Below, piece after piece: positions 35,773 through 43,331 of a DNA stretch of 45,391 nucleotides. Origin of the DNA: an uncultured Rhodopila sp. (lineage in GTDB: Bacteria; Pseudomonadota; Alphaproteobacteria; Acetobacterales; Acetobacteraceae); the NCBI GenBank assembly GCA_903851415.1, contig CAINOE010000182.1, forward strand, positions 1 to 45,391, given 5' to 3'. How positions within the stretch are numbered: position 1 is the stretch's first letter; each line of letters starts with the position of its first letter. Below the pieces are notes generated by a model that did no database searches, was not told the origin of the DNA, and saw only the letters and a list, made by a program, of their open reading frames with translations. Made by a program: the position numbers and the translations under genes.

Positions 35773-36923
35773 CCCTGGTAATCCGTTCCAACAATATTCG
35801 GAATCGGCCGCTGCTCGACAATATTCAGGCCATAGCCTTCGAGGCCGATCACCGTGCGGCGGCGATTGGTCAGAAGGACCATGTTCTTGACCCCGAGGTC
35901 CAGCAGGATCTGCGCGCCAATGCCGTAATCGCGCAACTCCCGCGTCGGCCCGGGGGCGGCCGAACCGAGCATGCGAACGCGCTCGGCCAGCGCCGTCGGC
36001 CGGTGCTCGCGGATCAGCACGACGATCCCGCGCCCGGCCTTGGCGATCATGTGCATCGCGTTGTGCACGGCGATCCAGTGCGGCGAGCCGGTCATGTCGT
36101 CCAGCAGGTCCACCGCATGCATGCGCACCATGATCGGCTCGACGCCGCCGACGTCGCCTTTGATCAGCGCCAGATGCTCCTGGTACTCGACGGTGTTGGC
36201 ATAGACCACCGCCCGCCAGTCGCCGCCGGCGGGATGTCGATACGCGCCTTCCTCCACCCGCCGCACCAGCCGTTCCGTCAGCCGCCGGTGGGCGATCAGA
36301 TCGGCGATCGTGCCGAGCTTCAGGTTATGGTGCTGCGCAAACGTGACAAGGTCCGGCAGCCGCGCCATCGTGCCATCGTCGTTCATGATCTCGCAGATCA
36401 CCGCCGCCGGGGTCAGCCCGGCCTTGCGGGCGATATCGACCGACGCCTCGGTATGCCCCGCGCGCACCAGAGTGCCGCCTTCGCGTGCCATCAGCGGGAA
36501 CACGTGCCCCGGCGTGGTGATGTCGTCGCGCGTGCTGTCCGGGTTGATCGCCACGGCGATCGTCTTCGCCCGGTCCGCGGCGGAGATTCCCGTGGTGACG
36601 CCCTCGCGCGCCTCGATCGAAACGGTGAACGCGGTCTGGTGGCGGGTGCCGTTCTGCTGGCTCATCAGCGGCAGGCCGAGTTTCTCGACGCGCTTGCGGG
36701 TCATCGCCAGGCAGATCAGTCCGCGCGCATGCCGGGCCATGAAGTTGATGGCGTCCGGCGTGGCGAACTGCGCGGGCACCACCAGGTCGCCCTCGTTCTC
36801 GCGGTCCTCGTCGTCGACCAGGATGAACATCCGGCCGTTGCGGGCTTCCTCGATGATCTCCTCGGCGGAGGAAAGGTATTGGGACAATTCGCTGGTGACG
36901 AACTTGTCGTGCAGGTTTTCCAT
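35769..36923 (-). CDS. ribB: 3,4-dihydroxy-2-butanone 4-phosphate synthase with degenerate GTP cyclohydrolase II-like domain
   Basis: A 384-residue fusion. Residues 20-210 are DHBP synthase, with DDEDRENEGDLV, TPGHVFPL and RAGHTEASVD motifs binding Mg and ribulose 5-phosphate. The C-terminal half has the fold-like pattern of RibA (GTP cyclohydrolase II), but the zinc site is lost: where three Cys occur (C..GD.F.S..CDC), it reads VDLLDDMTGSPHWIAV. RibA activity is therefore unlikely and a separate ribA should exist. The RGIVVLIREHRP and YGIGAQILLDLGV segments remain. In the operon it overlaps ribH and ribE. Confidence 0.95.
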   Translation of the reverse strand: MENLHDKFVTSELSQYLSSAEEIIEEARNGRMFILVDDEDRENEGDLVVPAQFATPDAINFMARHARGLICLAMTRKRVEKLGLPLMSQQNGTRHQTAFTVSIEAREGVTTGISAADRAKTIAVAINPDSTRDDITTPGHVFPLMAREGGTLVRAGHTEASVDIARKAGLTPAAVICEIMNDDGTMARLPDLVTFAQHHNLKLGTIADLIAHRRLTERLVRRVEEGAYRHPAGGDWRAVVYANTVEYQEHLALIKGDVGGVEPIMVRMHAVDLLDDMTGSPHWIAVHNAMHMIAKAGRGIVVLIREHRPTALAERVRMLGSAAPGPTRELRDYGIGAQILLDLGVKNMVLLTNRRRTVIGLEGYGLNIVEQRPIPNIVGTDYQG

Positions 36924-37528
36924 CAGGCGGTCTCCGCCAGGCGGGCGACGTAGCGCGCCAGGGTATCGATCTCGATATTCACCGGATCATTCGGCTTCAA
37001 GGTGCCGAAGCCGGTGACCGAGGCGGTATGCGGGATGATATTCACCCCGAAGGTATCGCCCGCGACTTCGTTCACCGTCAACGACACGCCATCGACCGCG
37101 ACGCTGCCCTTGACCGCGATAAAGCGGGACAGCGCGGCGGGCACGCGGAAGACCCAGCGCGTGGAAGCGTTTTCCGGTGTCGCCGAAACCGCCTGTCCGA
37201 CGCCATCGACATGGCCCGACACCAGGTGGCCGCCAAGTTCGTCGCCCAGCCGCAGCGACCGTTCCAAATTCACCCGCGATCCGGCGGTCCATGTCCCCAG
37301 CTTTGTATGGGCAAGCGTCTCGGCGGATGCATCGACAGCGAACCAGTCGGCACCGCGGTCGACGACGGTCAGGCAGCAGCCCGAACAGGCGATGGACGCG
37401 CCGAGGCCGACAGGCGGCTCGGCCATGAAAGCCGCCGGGGTATCGATAAGAAGCCGCATGTCCTTCCCGGCTCCAATGGGTTCGATCGCGCGGACGGTGC
37501 CGAGCGCGCTTATAATGCCGGTAAACAT
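36923..37528 (-). CDS. ribE: Riboflavin synthase alpha chain
   Basis: A 201-residue protein with two homologous lumazine-binding barrels (about 1-97 and 98-190). It starts MFTGII and contains GASIACSGCCLTVV in the first barrel and GHLVSGHVDGVG and VAVDGVSLTVNEV in the second. It dismutates two ribityllumazines into riboflavin. The start at 37528 is the standard MFTGI; the frame extends upstream inside ribD. It overlaps the ribD end by 19 bp. This gene is ribC in some naming schemes. Confidence 0.96.
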   Translation of the reverse strand: MFTGIISALGTVRAIEPIGAGKDMRLLIDTPAAFMAEPPVGLGASIACSGCCLTVVDRGADWFAVDASAETLAHTKLGTWTAGSRVNLERSLRLGDELGGHLVSGHVDGVGQAVSATPENASTRWVFRVPAALSRFIAVKGSVAVDGVSLTVNEVAGDTFGVNIIPHTASVTGFGTLKPNDPVNIEIDTLARYVARLAETA

Positions 37529-38625
37529 GGGGATTGCCTCGAATACTCGCTTAGCATGTCGTTTTCGATGGAAGTTACGCAATGGCGCCGGAAACGCGGC
37601 ATGCGGTCAAGTGTCTCGATACCGAATGCCTGCACCGCTGGCCAGCCGTCGCCGCCCATGACCGCCGGGGCATGGAACCATGCGATGCGGTCCACCAGAT
37701 CGGCCCGCAGCAGCGCGGCGGCAAGCTGGCCCCCGCCTTCGACCAGCACGCGCGTCAATCCGGCCGCGCCCAACGCCTGAAACGCGGCGGGCAGGTCGAC
37801 TCCGGCCGAGGCGCCCGGAACGTCGATCAGCGTCGCGCCAAGGTTGCCGAACGCTGTTCGCCGCGCCGCATCGGCGCCCTCGCGCACCAGGAACCAGGTC
37901 GGGTTTCCGGCGGTGGTGCTGGCGAGGCGGGCAGTCAGCGGGGTGCGCAGGTGGCTGTCGGCGACAATGCGGACGATCGGTCTCTGGCGGAAGCCGGCAA
38001 TGCGGCAGGTCAGGTCGGGATTGTCGGCCAGGACGGTGCCGACGCCGACCATGACGGCGTCGTGGCGTCCGCGGAGGGCGTGGGCGAGGCGGCGGGCGGG
38101 CGGGCCGGTAATCCACTGGCTCTCGCCGGCGCTGGTCGCAATACGGCCGTCCAGCGTGGAGGCGAGCTTCAGCGTCACCATCGGGCGGCCGAGCGTGACC
38201 CGATGGGAAAAGCCGAGCAGGACCTCCTTCGCCTCGGCTTCCAGCAGGCCGGTTTCGACAGTGAGTCCGGCGGCGCGCAGTTTCTCGATCCCCAGGCCGT
38301 CCACCCGCGGGTCGGGATCGCCGGTCGCGATGACGATCCGGGCAAGGCCGGCGGCGATCAGCGCATCGGTGCAGGGCGGGGAGCGGCCCCAGTGGCAGCA
38401 GGGTTCTAACGAGACGTAGGCGGTGGCGCCTTTGGCCTGGTCTCCCGCCATGGCCAGGGCGATGGGTTCGGCGTGCGGCCGCCCGCCGACGGCGGTGTTG
38501 CCGCGGCCGACGACCCGCCCGTCACGGACGATGACGCAGCCGACGGACGGGTTGGGCCACGTTGTCCCCAGCCCGCGGCGGGCGAGGGCGAGGGCCGCCT
38601 GCATATGGGAGAGATCGGCTGTCAT
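37510..38625 (-). CDS. ribD: Bifunctional riboflavin deaminase/reductase RibD
   Basis: A 371-residue enzyme. The N-terminal deaminase has zinc ligands H51 (HAE motif) and C76/C85 (EPCCHWGRSPPC; the Cys77 and Trp79 positions are usually other residues). The C-terminal reductase (from about 150) has the substrate loop KLASTLDGRIAT, VGVGTVLADNPDLT and VLVEGGGQLA. It acts on the pyrimidine from GTP in riboflavin synthesis. First gene of the ribD-ribE-ribB-ribH-nusB operon. The C-terminal tail (SEYSRQSPCLPAL) looks unconserved. Confidence 0.95.
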   Translation of the reverse strand: MTADLSHMQAALALARRGLGTTWPNPSVGCVIVRDGRVVGRGNTAVGGRPHAEPIALAMAGDQAKGATAYVSLEPCCHWGRSPPCTDALIAAGLARIVIATGDPDPRVDGLGIEKLRAAGLTVETGLLEAEAKEVLLGFSHRVTLGRPMVTLKLASTLDGRIATSAGESQWITGPPARRLAHALRGRHDAVMVGVGTVLADNPDLTCRIAGFRQRPIVRIVADSHLRTPLTARLASTTAGNPTWFLVREGADAARRTAFGNLGATLIDVPGASAGVDLPAAFQALGAAGLTRVLVEGGGQLAAALLRADLVDRIAWFHAPAVMGGDGWPAVQAFGIETLDRMPRFRRHCVTSIENDMLSEYSRQSPCLPAL

Positions 38626-38963
38626 CCCATTGTGTCATGGCCGGGCGTGTCCCCATAGCTATCAGGATAAGGCGTCGGGCGGAGCACGGCTTTTCCACCA
38701 CCGTCATGGCCCGGCTTGTCCGGGCCACCTAGCGCGGCAGGGTGCTGGCATAGGTGGCCCGGACAAGCCGGGCCATGACGATGCAAGAGCGACGCCTCGG
38801 CCAAACTTCTCTCCGGCTGAGCCTTATCCTGATAGCTATGAGGACAGTCCCGGCCATCCACGACTGTCTCGGTTTCAGGCACGAAAGTCGTGGATGGCAG
38901 GGCCAGGCCCGGCCATGACACAAAGGCCGGCCGCGACGCGCTGGGCGGTGTCAGATCCACCCG
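38626..38963. other. Repeat-filled gap between nrdR and ribD
   Basis: About 340 bp, almost wholly made of nested inverted repeats (see 38633-38920). No gene is supported, and I do not see an FMN riboswitch. Confidence 0.6.
38633..38920. repeat. Composite of nested REP-like inverted repeats
   Basis: Three levels of exact arms nest inside one another: TGTCATGGCCGGGC (38633-38646) with 38907-38920; a 20-bp arm at 38654-38673 with 38821-38840; and a 29-bp arm at 38702-38730 with 38752-38780 (loop 21). A fourth hairpin sits between the second and outer right arms: CCATCCACGACT (38854-38865) with AGTCGTGGATGG (38886-38897). The innermost is the first REP-like type; the outer pair and the CCATCCACGAC part match the second type at 14638-14723. 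Confidence 0.9.
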
Positions 38964-39428
38964 CTACTCCTCAGGCGCCGCCGGCGCCAAACCGCCGACA
39001 AACTCCTCAAAATCCTTCGCCTCGCGGAAATTGCGGTAAACGCTGGCGAACCGGACATACGCGACCTTGTCCAGCTCCTTCAGCGTGTCCATCACCAGCT
39101 CGCCGATTTGCTTGCTGGGGATGTCGCTGTCGCCGGACGCCTCCAACTGCCGCACCACCGAATTGACGATCCGCTCGATCCGCTCCTCCTGGATCGGTCG
39201 CTTGCGCATCGAGATGCGGATCGACCGGGCCAGCTTGTCGCGGTCGAACGGCACCCGGCGGCCGTCCGACTTGATCACTGTCAGCTCGCGCAACTGCACC
39301 CGCTCGATCGTGGTGAAGCGCTGGCCGCAATTGCCGCAGAAGCGGCGGCGGCGGATGGCGCCGTTGTCCTCGGTCGGGCGGCTGTCCTTGACCTGGGTGT
39401 CGTCGAAACCGCAGAACGGGCAGCGCAT
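38964..39428 (-). CDS. nrdR: Transcriptional repressor NrdR
   Basis: A 154-residue regulator of ribonucleotide reductase genes. The N-terminal zinc ribbon uses C3, C6, C31 and C34 (MRCPFCG and CGNCGQRF). The ATP-cone domain follows from about residue 46 (VIKSDGRRVPFDRDKLARSI). It senses (d)ATP and binds NrdR boxes. It lies just downstream of glyA, six bases apart, a common alphaproteobacterial arrangement, with rib genes following. Confidence 0.97.
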   Translation of the reverse strand: MRCPFCGFDDTQVKDSRPTEDNGAIRRRRFCGNCGQRFTTIERVQLRELTVIKSDGRRVPFDRDKLARSIRISMRKRPIQEERIERIVNSVVRQLEASGDSDIPSKQIGELVMDTLKELDKVAYVRFASVYRNFREAKDFEEFVGGLAPAAPEE

Positions 39429-39434
39429 GGCGGC

Positions 39435-40739
39435 TTAGCGCACCGGATACAGCGGGAACCGCGAGCACAGTGCCTGCACGCGGGCGCCGACATCCTCCTC
39501 CACCGCGGTGTTGGACCCGTCATTGGACCGACCCAGCCCCTCCAGGACCTCGTTGATCAGCAGCCCGATATACCGGAATTCCTCGACCCCGAAGCCGCGG
39601 GTCGTCCCGGCCGGGGACCCCAGCCGGATGCCGGAGGTGATCGCCGGCTTCTCCGGGTCGAACGGGATGGCATTCTTGTTGGCCGTGATGTGCGCCCGTT
39701 CCAGGCTGGCTTCCGCCGCCTTGCCGGTGACGCGCTTGGGACGCAGGTCCACCAGCATCAGGTGGCAGTCGGTGCCGCCGCTGACGATGTCCACGCCCTT
39801 TGCCTTCAGCGTCTCCGCCAGGGCACGCGCATTGTCCTGCACCGCCTTCTGGTAGAGCTTGAAGTCCGGCCGCAGTGCTTCGCCAAACGCCGCCGCCTTG
39901 CCGGCGATCACATGCATCAGCGGGCCGCCTTGCAGGCCGGGGAAGACGGCCGAGTTGATCTTCTTGCCGATCTCCAGGTCGTTCGTAAGAACCATGCCGC
40001 CGCGCGGGCCGCGCAGGGTCTTGTGCGTGGTGGTCGTGACGACATGCGCATGCGGCAACGGGCTGGGGAACAGCCCCGCGGCGACGAGACCGGCAAAATG
40101 CGCCATATCGACCATGAAATAGGCGCCAACCTCGTCGGCGACCTTGCGAATCCGGGGAAAATCGATGAAGCGCGGATAGGCGGAGCCGCCGGCGATGATC
40201 AGCTTCGGCTTTTCCGCCCGCGCCAGGCGTTCGAGTTCCTCATAGTCCAGCAATCCGTCTTCCTTGCGGACGCCGTACTGCACCGCATGGAACCACTTGC
40301 CGGACTGGTTCGGCGCCGCGCCATGGGTCAGGTGTCCGCCGGCCGCCAGGCTCATGCCCAGGATGGTGTCGCCGGGCTGCAGCAGCGCGAAGAACACCGC
40401 CTGGTTGGCCTGCGCCCCGGAATGCGGCTGCACATTGGCGAATTCGCAGCCGAACAACTGCTTGGCGCGTTCGATCGCCAGCGTCTCCGCCACGTCGACG
40501 TAGACGCAGCCGCCGTAGTAGCGGCGGCCGGGATAGCCCTCGGCGTATTTGTTGGTCAAAACCGATCCCTGCGCCTCGAGCACGGCGGCGGAGACGATGT
40601 TCTCCGAGGCGATCAGCTCGATGCCGTCCCGCTGGCGGTGGAGCTCGTGACGGATGGCGGCGGCCAGTTCCGGGTCGGTTTCCGCCAGCGGGGCGGAGAA
40701 GAAACGCTCGGTGCTGGCGATGGCGGCTTGCTGGATCAT
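39435..40739 (-). CDS. glyA: Serine hydroxymethyltransferase
   Basis: A 434-residue PLP enzyme that converts serine and tetrahydrofolate to glycine and methylene-THF. The PLP lysine is K240 in VVTTTTHKTLRGPRGG. Other landmarks are IELIASENIVS, TNKYAEGYPGRRYYGG, VQPHSGAQAN and PKLIIAGGSAYPR. Length is normal. It starts divergent from tsaE, leaving about 110 bp of shared upstream DNA (40740-40852), and reads into nrdR. Confidence 0.97.
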   Translation of the reverse strand: MIQQAAIASTERFFSAPLAETDPELAAAIRHELHRQRDGIELIASENIVSAAVLEAQGSVLTNKYAEGYPGRRYYGGCVYVDVAETLAIERAKQLFGCEFANVQPHSGAQANQAVFFALLQPGDTILGMSLAAGGHLTHGAAPNQSGKWFHAVQYGVRKEDGLLDYEELERLARAEKPKLIIAGGSAYPRFIDFPRIRKVADEVGAYFMVDMAHFAGLVAAGLFPSPLPHAHVVTTTTHKTLRGPRGGMVLTNDLEIGKKINSAVFPGLQGGPLMHVIAGKAAAFGEALRPDFKLYQKAVQDNARALAETLKAKGVDIVSGGTDCHLMLVDLRPKRVTGKAAEASLERAHITANKNAIPFDPEKPAITSGIRLGSPAGTTRGFGVEEFRYIGLLINEVLEGLGRSNDGSNTAVEEDVGARVQALCSRFPLYPVR

Positions 40740-40852
40740 CGGTTTCCACGCTGTCGATATGTGCGGCGATCCTGTAGCATGCGCGGGATAACCGACAAAC
40801 CGGAAGTGATAGGCAGTTGTGCGCGACTCGCGCGGTGAGGCAAATAAGCACG

Positions 40853-41602
40853 ATGTCCGGTCCCGCCAAACGCATTGTGGCTCTGCCAGGCCTTCCGGCG
40901 ACCGAGGCGCTCGCGGCCGGCCTCGCGGCGATCGCGCGGGCAGGGGACTGCATCCTGCTGGAGGGTCCTCTCGGGGCTGGCAAGACTGCGTTCGCCCGGG
41001 CGTTCCTGCGCGCCGCGGCTGAAGATCCGGCGCTGGAGGTGCCCAGCCCGTCGTTTACCCTGGTGCAGACCTACGAGACGAAGATCGGTCTGGTCTATCA
41101 CTACGATCTGTGGCGGATCGACGGATCCGCTGCGCTGGCCGAACTCGACTGGGAAGACGCTCTGGACGGGATCGTTTTGGTTGAATGGCCCGACCGGCTT
41201 GGGGAGCTGAGGCCGGAGACGGCGCTGACGATCGCGTTTCGGCCGGGCGCCGGGGATGCACGGGAGGCAACGCTGACCGGGTGGGACGGGCGGCTGCCAT
41301 TCTCGTTTTCGTCATGGCCCGGCGTATCATCGTCATGGCCCGGCTTGTCCGGGCCGCCCGTCGCGGCAGGTGCGGCTATGGGTGGCCCGGACAAGCCGGG
41401 CCATGACGATAGGGGGCCGGGCCATGACGATAGGGGGCCGGGCCATGACGATAGGGGGCCGGGCCATGACGGTGGGGGGCCGGGCCATGACGGTGGGGGG
41501 CCGGGCCATGACGGTGGGGGGCCGGGCCATGACGATAGGGGGCCGGGCCATGACGAGAATGACCAGCCGGCCCATGACGAGCGGGGGGACGCGGCGGCAT
41601 GA
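40853..41602 (+). CDS. tsaE: tRNA t6A synthesis ATPase TsaE with a repeat-derived C-terminal tail
   Basis: Residues 1-140 are a normal TsaE: Walker A GPLGAGKTAF (K44), VPSPSFTLVQ, YHYDLWRI and VEWPDRLGEL. The ATPase acts with TsaB-TsaD in threonylcarbamoyl-adenosine synthesis. The core ends near LTGWDGRLPF (about residue 140), where most homologues stop. Here another 108 residues follow, wholly encoded by REP-like DNA and a 21-bp tandem array, giving SWPGLSGPP and then repeated GPGHDDR/GPGHDGG heptapeptides. The stop overlaps amgK as ATGA. Start at ATG 40853; function of the tail unknown. Confidence 0.92.
   Translation: MSGPAKRIVALPGLPATEALAAGLAAIARAGDCILLEGPLGAGKTAFARAFLRAAAEDPALEVPSPSFTLVQTYETKIGLVYHYDLWRIDGSAALAELDWEDALDGIVLVEWPDRLGELRPETALTIAFRPGAGDAREATLTGWDGRLPFSFSSWPGVSSSWPGLSGPPVAAGAAMGGPDKPGHDDRGPGHDDRGPGHDDRGPGHDGGGPGHDGGGPGHDGGGPGHDDRGPGHDENDQPAHDERGDAAA
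41311..41408. repeat. REP-like element inside the tsaE reading frame
   Basis: CGTCATGGCCCGGCTTGTCC and five more bases (41331-41355) pair perfectly with 41384-41408, and a partial second copy (GTCATGGCCCGGC) precedes at 41311-41323. It encodes SWPGVSSSWPGLSGPPV and then GGPDKPGHDDR in the tsaE frame without a stop. Confidence 0.9.
41396..41563 (+). repeat. 21-bp tandem repeat array, eight units
   Basis: Units CCGGGCCATGACGATAGGGGG (given as CCGGGCCATGACGA plus TAGGGGG) start at 41396, 41417, 41438, 41459, 41480, 41501, 41522 and 41543. Units 4-6 read ...ACGGTGGGGGG and unit 8 diverges after CGAGAA. Twenty-one bases equals seven codons, so the array stays in frame in tsaE. Each unit contains the right half of the REP-like palindrome, so it grew from that hairpin's right arm. 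Confidence 0.93.
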
Positions 41603-42591
41603 CCCGCGACGACCGCATCGCCCTTTTCCTGGCCCGCAACGGCTGTGAACCCGCCGGTGCCGAACCCGTCGCGCAGGACGCCAGCTTCCGCCGCTACCTG
41701 CGCATCCGCGCTCCCCGTCCCGCCATCCTGATGGACGCACCGCCGCCCGAGGATGTCCGGCCTTTCCTTCGCGTCGCCGCCCATCTCAGCGGCCTTGGCC
41801 TGTCCGTTCCCGCGATCATCGACAGCGACGAGACCAACGGCCTTGTCCTGGAAGAAGACCTCGGCGACGATCTTTTTTCCGTTCTGCTGGACCGGGGCCA
41901 CGATCCGGACCCGCTGCTGGACGCCGCGGTGGATGCACTAATCGTCCTGCAACGCGCCGCGCCGCCCGCCGGGCTGGCCGCCTGGGACGCGGCCGCGATG
42001 GCTGCAACCGCGTTGGGCACGCTGTTCGACTGGTGGTGGCCGGCGCGCTTCGGCGCTCCCGCACCGCAACCGGCCCGCGATGACGTCGCCGGAGCGTTGG
42101 CGCAGATGCTGGAACCCGTCGCGGCCGCGCCCGAAAGTCTGGTTCACCGCGACTGGTTCGCCGGGAACCTGCTCTGGCTGCCGCGCCGCTCCGGCGCGCA
42201 GCGCGTCGGGATCATCGACTTCCAGGGCGCCGCGCTCGGCCATCCGGCCTACGATCTGGTTTCCCTGCTCCAGGACGCACGCCGCGACATTCCGCGAGCG
42301 TCTCAACAGCGCGCCCTGGACCGCTATCTGGCCGCCCGGCCCGAACTGGACCCGCACGCCTTCCGCGCCGCCTTCGCCGCCTGTGCCGCGCAACGCCATC
42401 TGCGCGTCGCCTGCCAATGGGTAAGGCTTGCCCGGCGCGACGCCCGGCCGCAATACCTCGCCTACGGGCCGCGGACGTGGCGGCGGCTGGAGGACGCGCT
42501 TGGCCAACCGGCGGCCGAAACGCTCGCCCGCGCCTTAGACCGCTGGATACCGGCCGCGATGCGCGGCAACCCCCCGGGACTCGAACAATGA
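41599..42591 (+). CDS. amgK: N-acetylmuramate/N-acetylglucosamine kinase AmgK-like
   Basis: A 330-residue aminoglycoside-phosphotransferase-fold kinase that phosphorylates MurNAc/GlcNAc at the anomeric position in the alternative peptidoglycan recycling route. Landmarks: the N-terminal nucleotide part with LVLEEDLGDDLF, catalytic loop VHRDWFAGNLLW (HxDxxxxN) and metal-binding IIDFQGAALGHPAYDL. It overlaps tsaE (ATGA) and murU (ATGA) and shares their operon, as expected for the AmgK-MurU pair. Confidence 0.93.
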   Translation: MTRDDRIALFLARNGCEPAGAEPVAQDASFRRYLRIRAPRPAILMDAPPPEDVRPFLRVAAHLSGLGLSVPAIIDSDETNGLVLEEDLGDDLFSVLLDRGHDPDPLLDAAVDALIVLQRAAPPAGLAAWDAAAMAATALGTLFDWWWPARFGAPAPQPARDDVAGALAQMLEPVAAAPESLVHRDWFAGNLLWLPRRSGAQRVGIIDFQGAALGHPAYDLVSLLQDARRDIPRASQQRALDRYLAARPELDPHAFRAAFAACAAQRHLRVACQWVRLARRDARPQYLAYGPRTWRRLEDALGQPAAETLARALDRWIPAAMRGNPPGLEQ

Positions 42592-43331
42592 TTTTCGCCC
42601 CGCATACCGCAATGGTCCTCGCCGCCGGTTTCGGCACCCGCATGCGGCCGCTGACTGACACCACCGCCAAGCCGCTGGTGAAGCTGGGCGGCCGAACGCT
42701 GCTGGATCACGCGATGGACCGCCTGGTCGCCGCCGGAGTCGAGAGCGTCGCGGTCAACGCCCACTGGCACGCCGACTCGGTCGCGTCGCACCTGGCCAGC
42801 CGCCCGCCGCCGCCGCGAACGGTCCTGCTGCGCGAGAAGGATCTGCTGGACACCGGCGGCGCGGTGCGGGCGGCGCTTCCGCTGCTAGGCGCGGACCCGT
42901 TTTTCGTCGTCAACGGCGATGCGTTCTGGCTGAACGGCCCGACCTTGGCGTTGCACCGCCTCGCCGGGGCGTTCGACGACACGGTGGATGCCGTGCTGCT
43001 GCTGCAACGCACCGCGCACGTGCACGCCGATGTCGGCTACGGCGATTTCGCGCTCGACAAATGGGGCAAGCCGAGGCGGCGGCGCGAACGCGAGGTGGTT
43101 CCCTATATCTTTGCCGGCGTCCAGCTTGTCCACCCGCGGCTGCTGGCCGGGATGCCGGACGGCGCGTTCAGCATGAACCGGGCCTGGGACGCGGCCCTTG
43201 CGGCAGATCGCGTGCGCGGAGTCGTGCATGACGGCATCTGGTTTCACCTCTCCACCCCGGCCGATCTGGCGGAGGCCGAGCAGATTTTGGAGGCAAGCGT
43301 CACCGGGGATGCGCGCTGGCCGTGGCGCTGA
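42588..43331 (+). CDS. murU: MurNAc-1-phosphate uridylyltransferase MurU
   Basis: A 247-residue nucleotidyltransferase that makes UDP-MurNAc from MurNAc-1-phosphate supplied by AmgK. The N-terminal signature is MVLAAGFGTRMRPLTDTTAKPLV. VNGDAFW is the metal and sugar-binding region, and HDGIWFHLSTPADLAEAE is near the C-terminus. ATG 42588 overlaps the amgK stop by four bases. This route bypasses de novo UDP-MurNAc synthesis and is linked to fosfomycin tolerance in bacteria that carry it. Confidence 0.95.
   Translation: MIFAPHTAMVLAAGFGTRMRPLTDTTAKPLVKLGGRTLLDHAMDRLVAAGVESVAVNAHWHADSVASHLASRPPPPRTVLLREKDLLDTGGAVRAALPLLGADPFFVVNGDAFWLNGPTLALHRLAGAFDDTVDAVLLLQRTAHVHADVGYGDFALDKWGKPRRRREREVVPYIFAGVQLVHPRLLAGMPDGAFSMNRAWDAALAADRVRGVVHDGIWFHLSTPADLAEAEQILEASVTGDARWPWR

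Noticed and set aside
38626..38963. FMN riboswitch ahead of ribD
   Set aside because: The gap is explained by nested inverted repeats; the conserved RFN core (AGGAT...GGGGCA-type) was not seen.
41396..41563. Possible CRISPR array
   Set aside because: Units of 21 bp follow each other directly with no spacers and stay in frame with tsaE, so it is a coding tandem repeat.
41101..41901. Pro/Ser/Trp-repeat protein on the minus strand (SWPGP repeats)
   Set aside because: It is the antisense reading of the tandem array and REP sequence in tsaE, without start signals.
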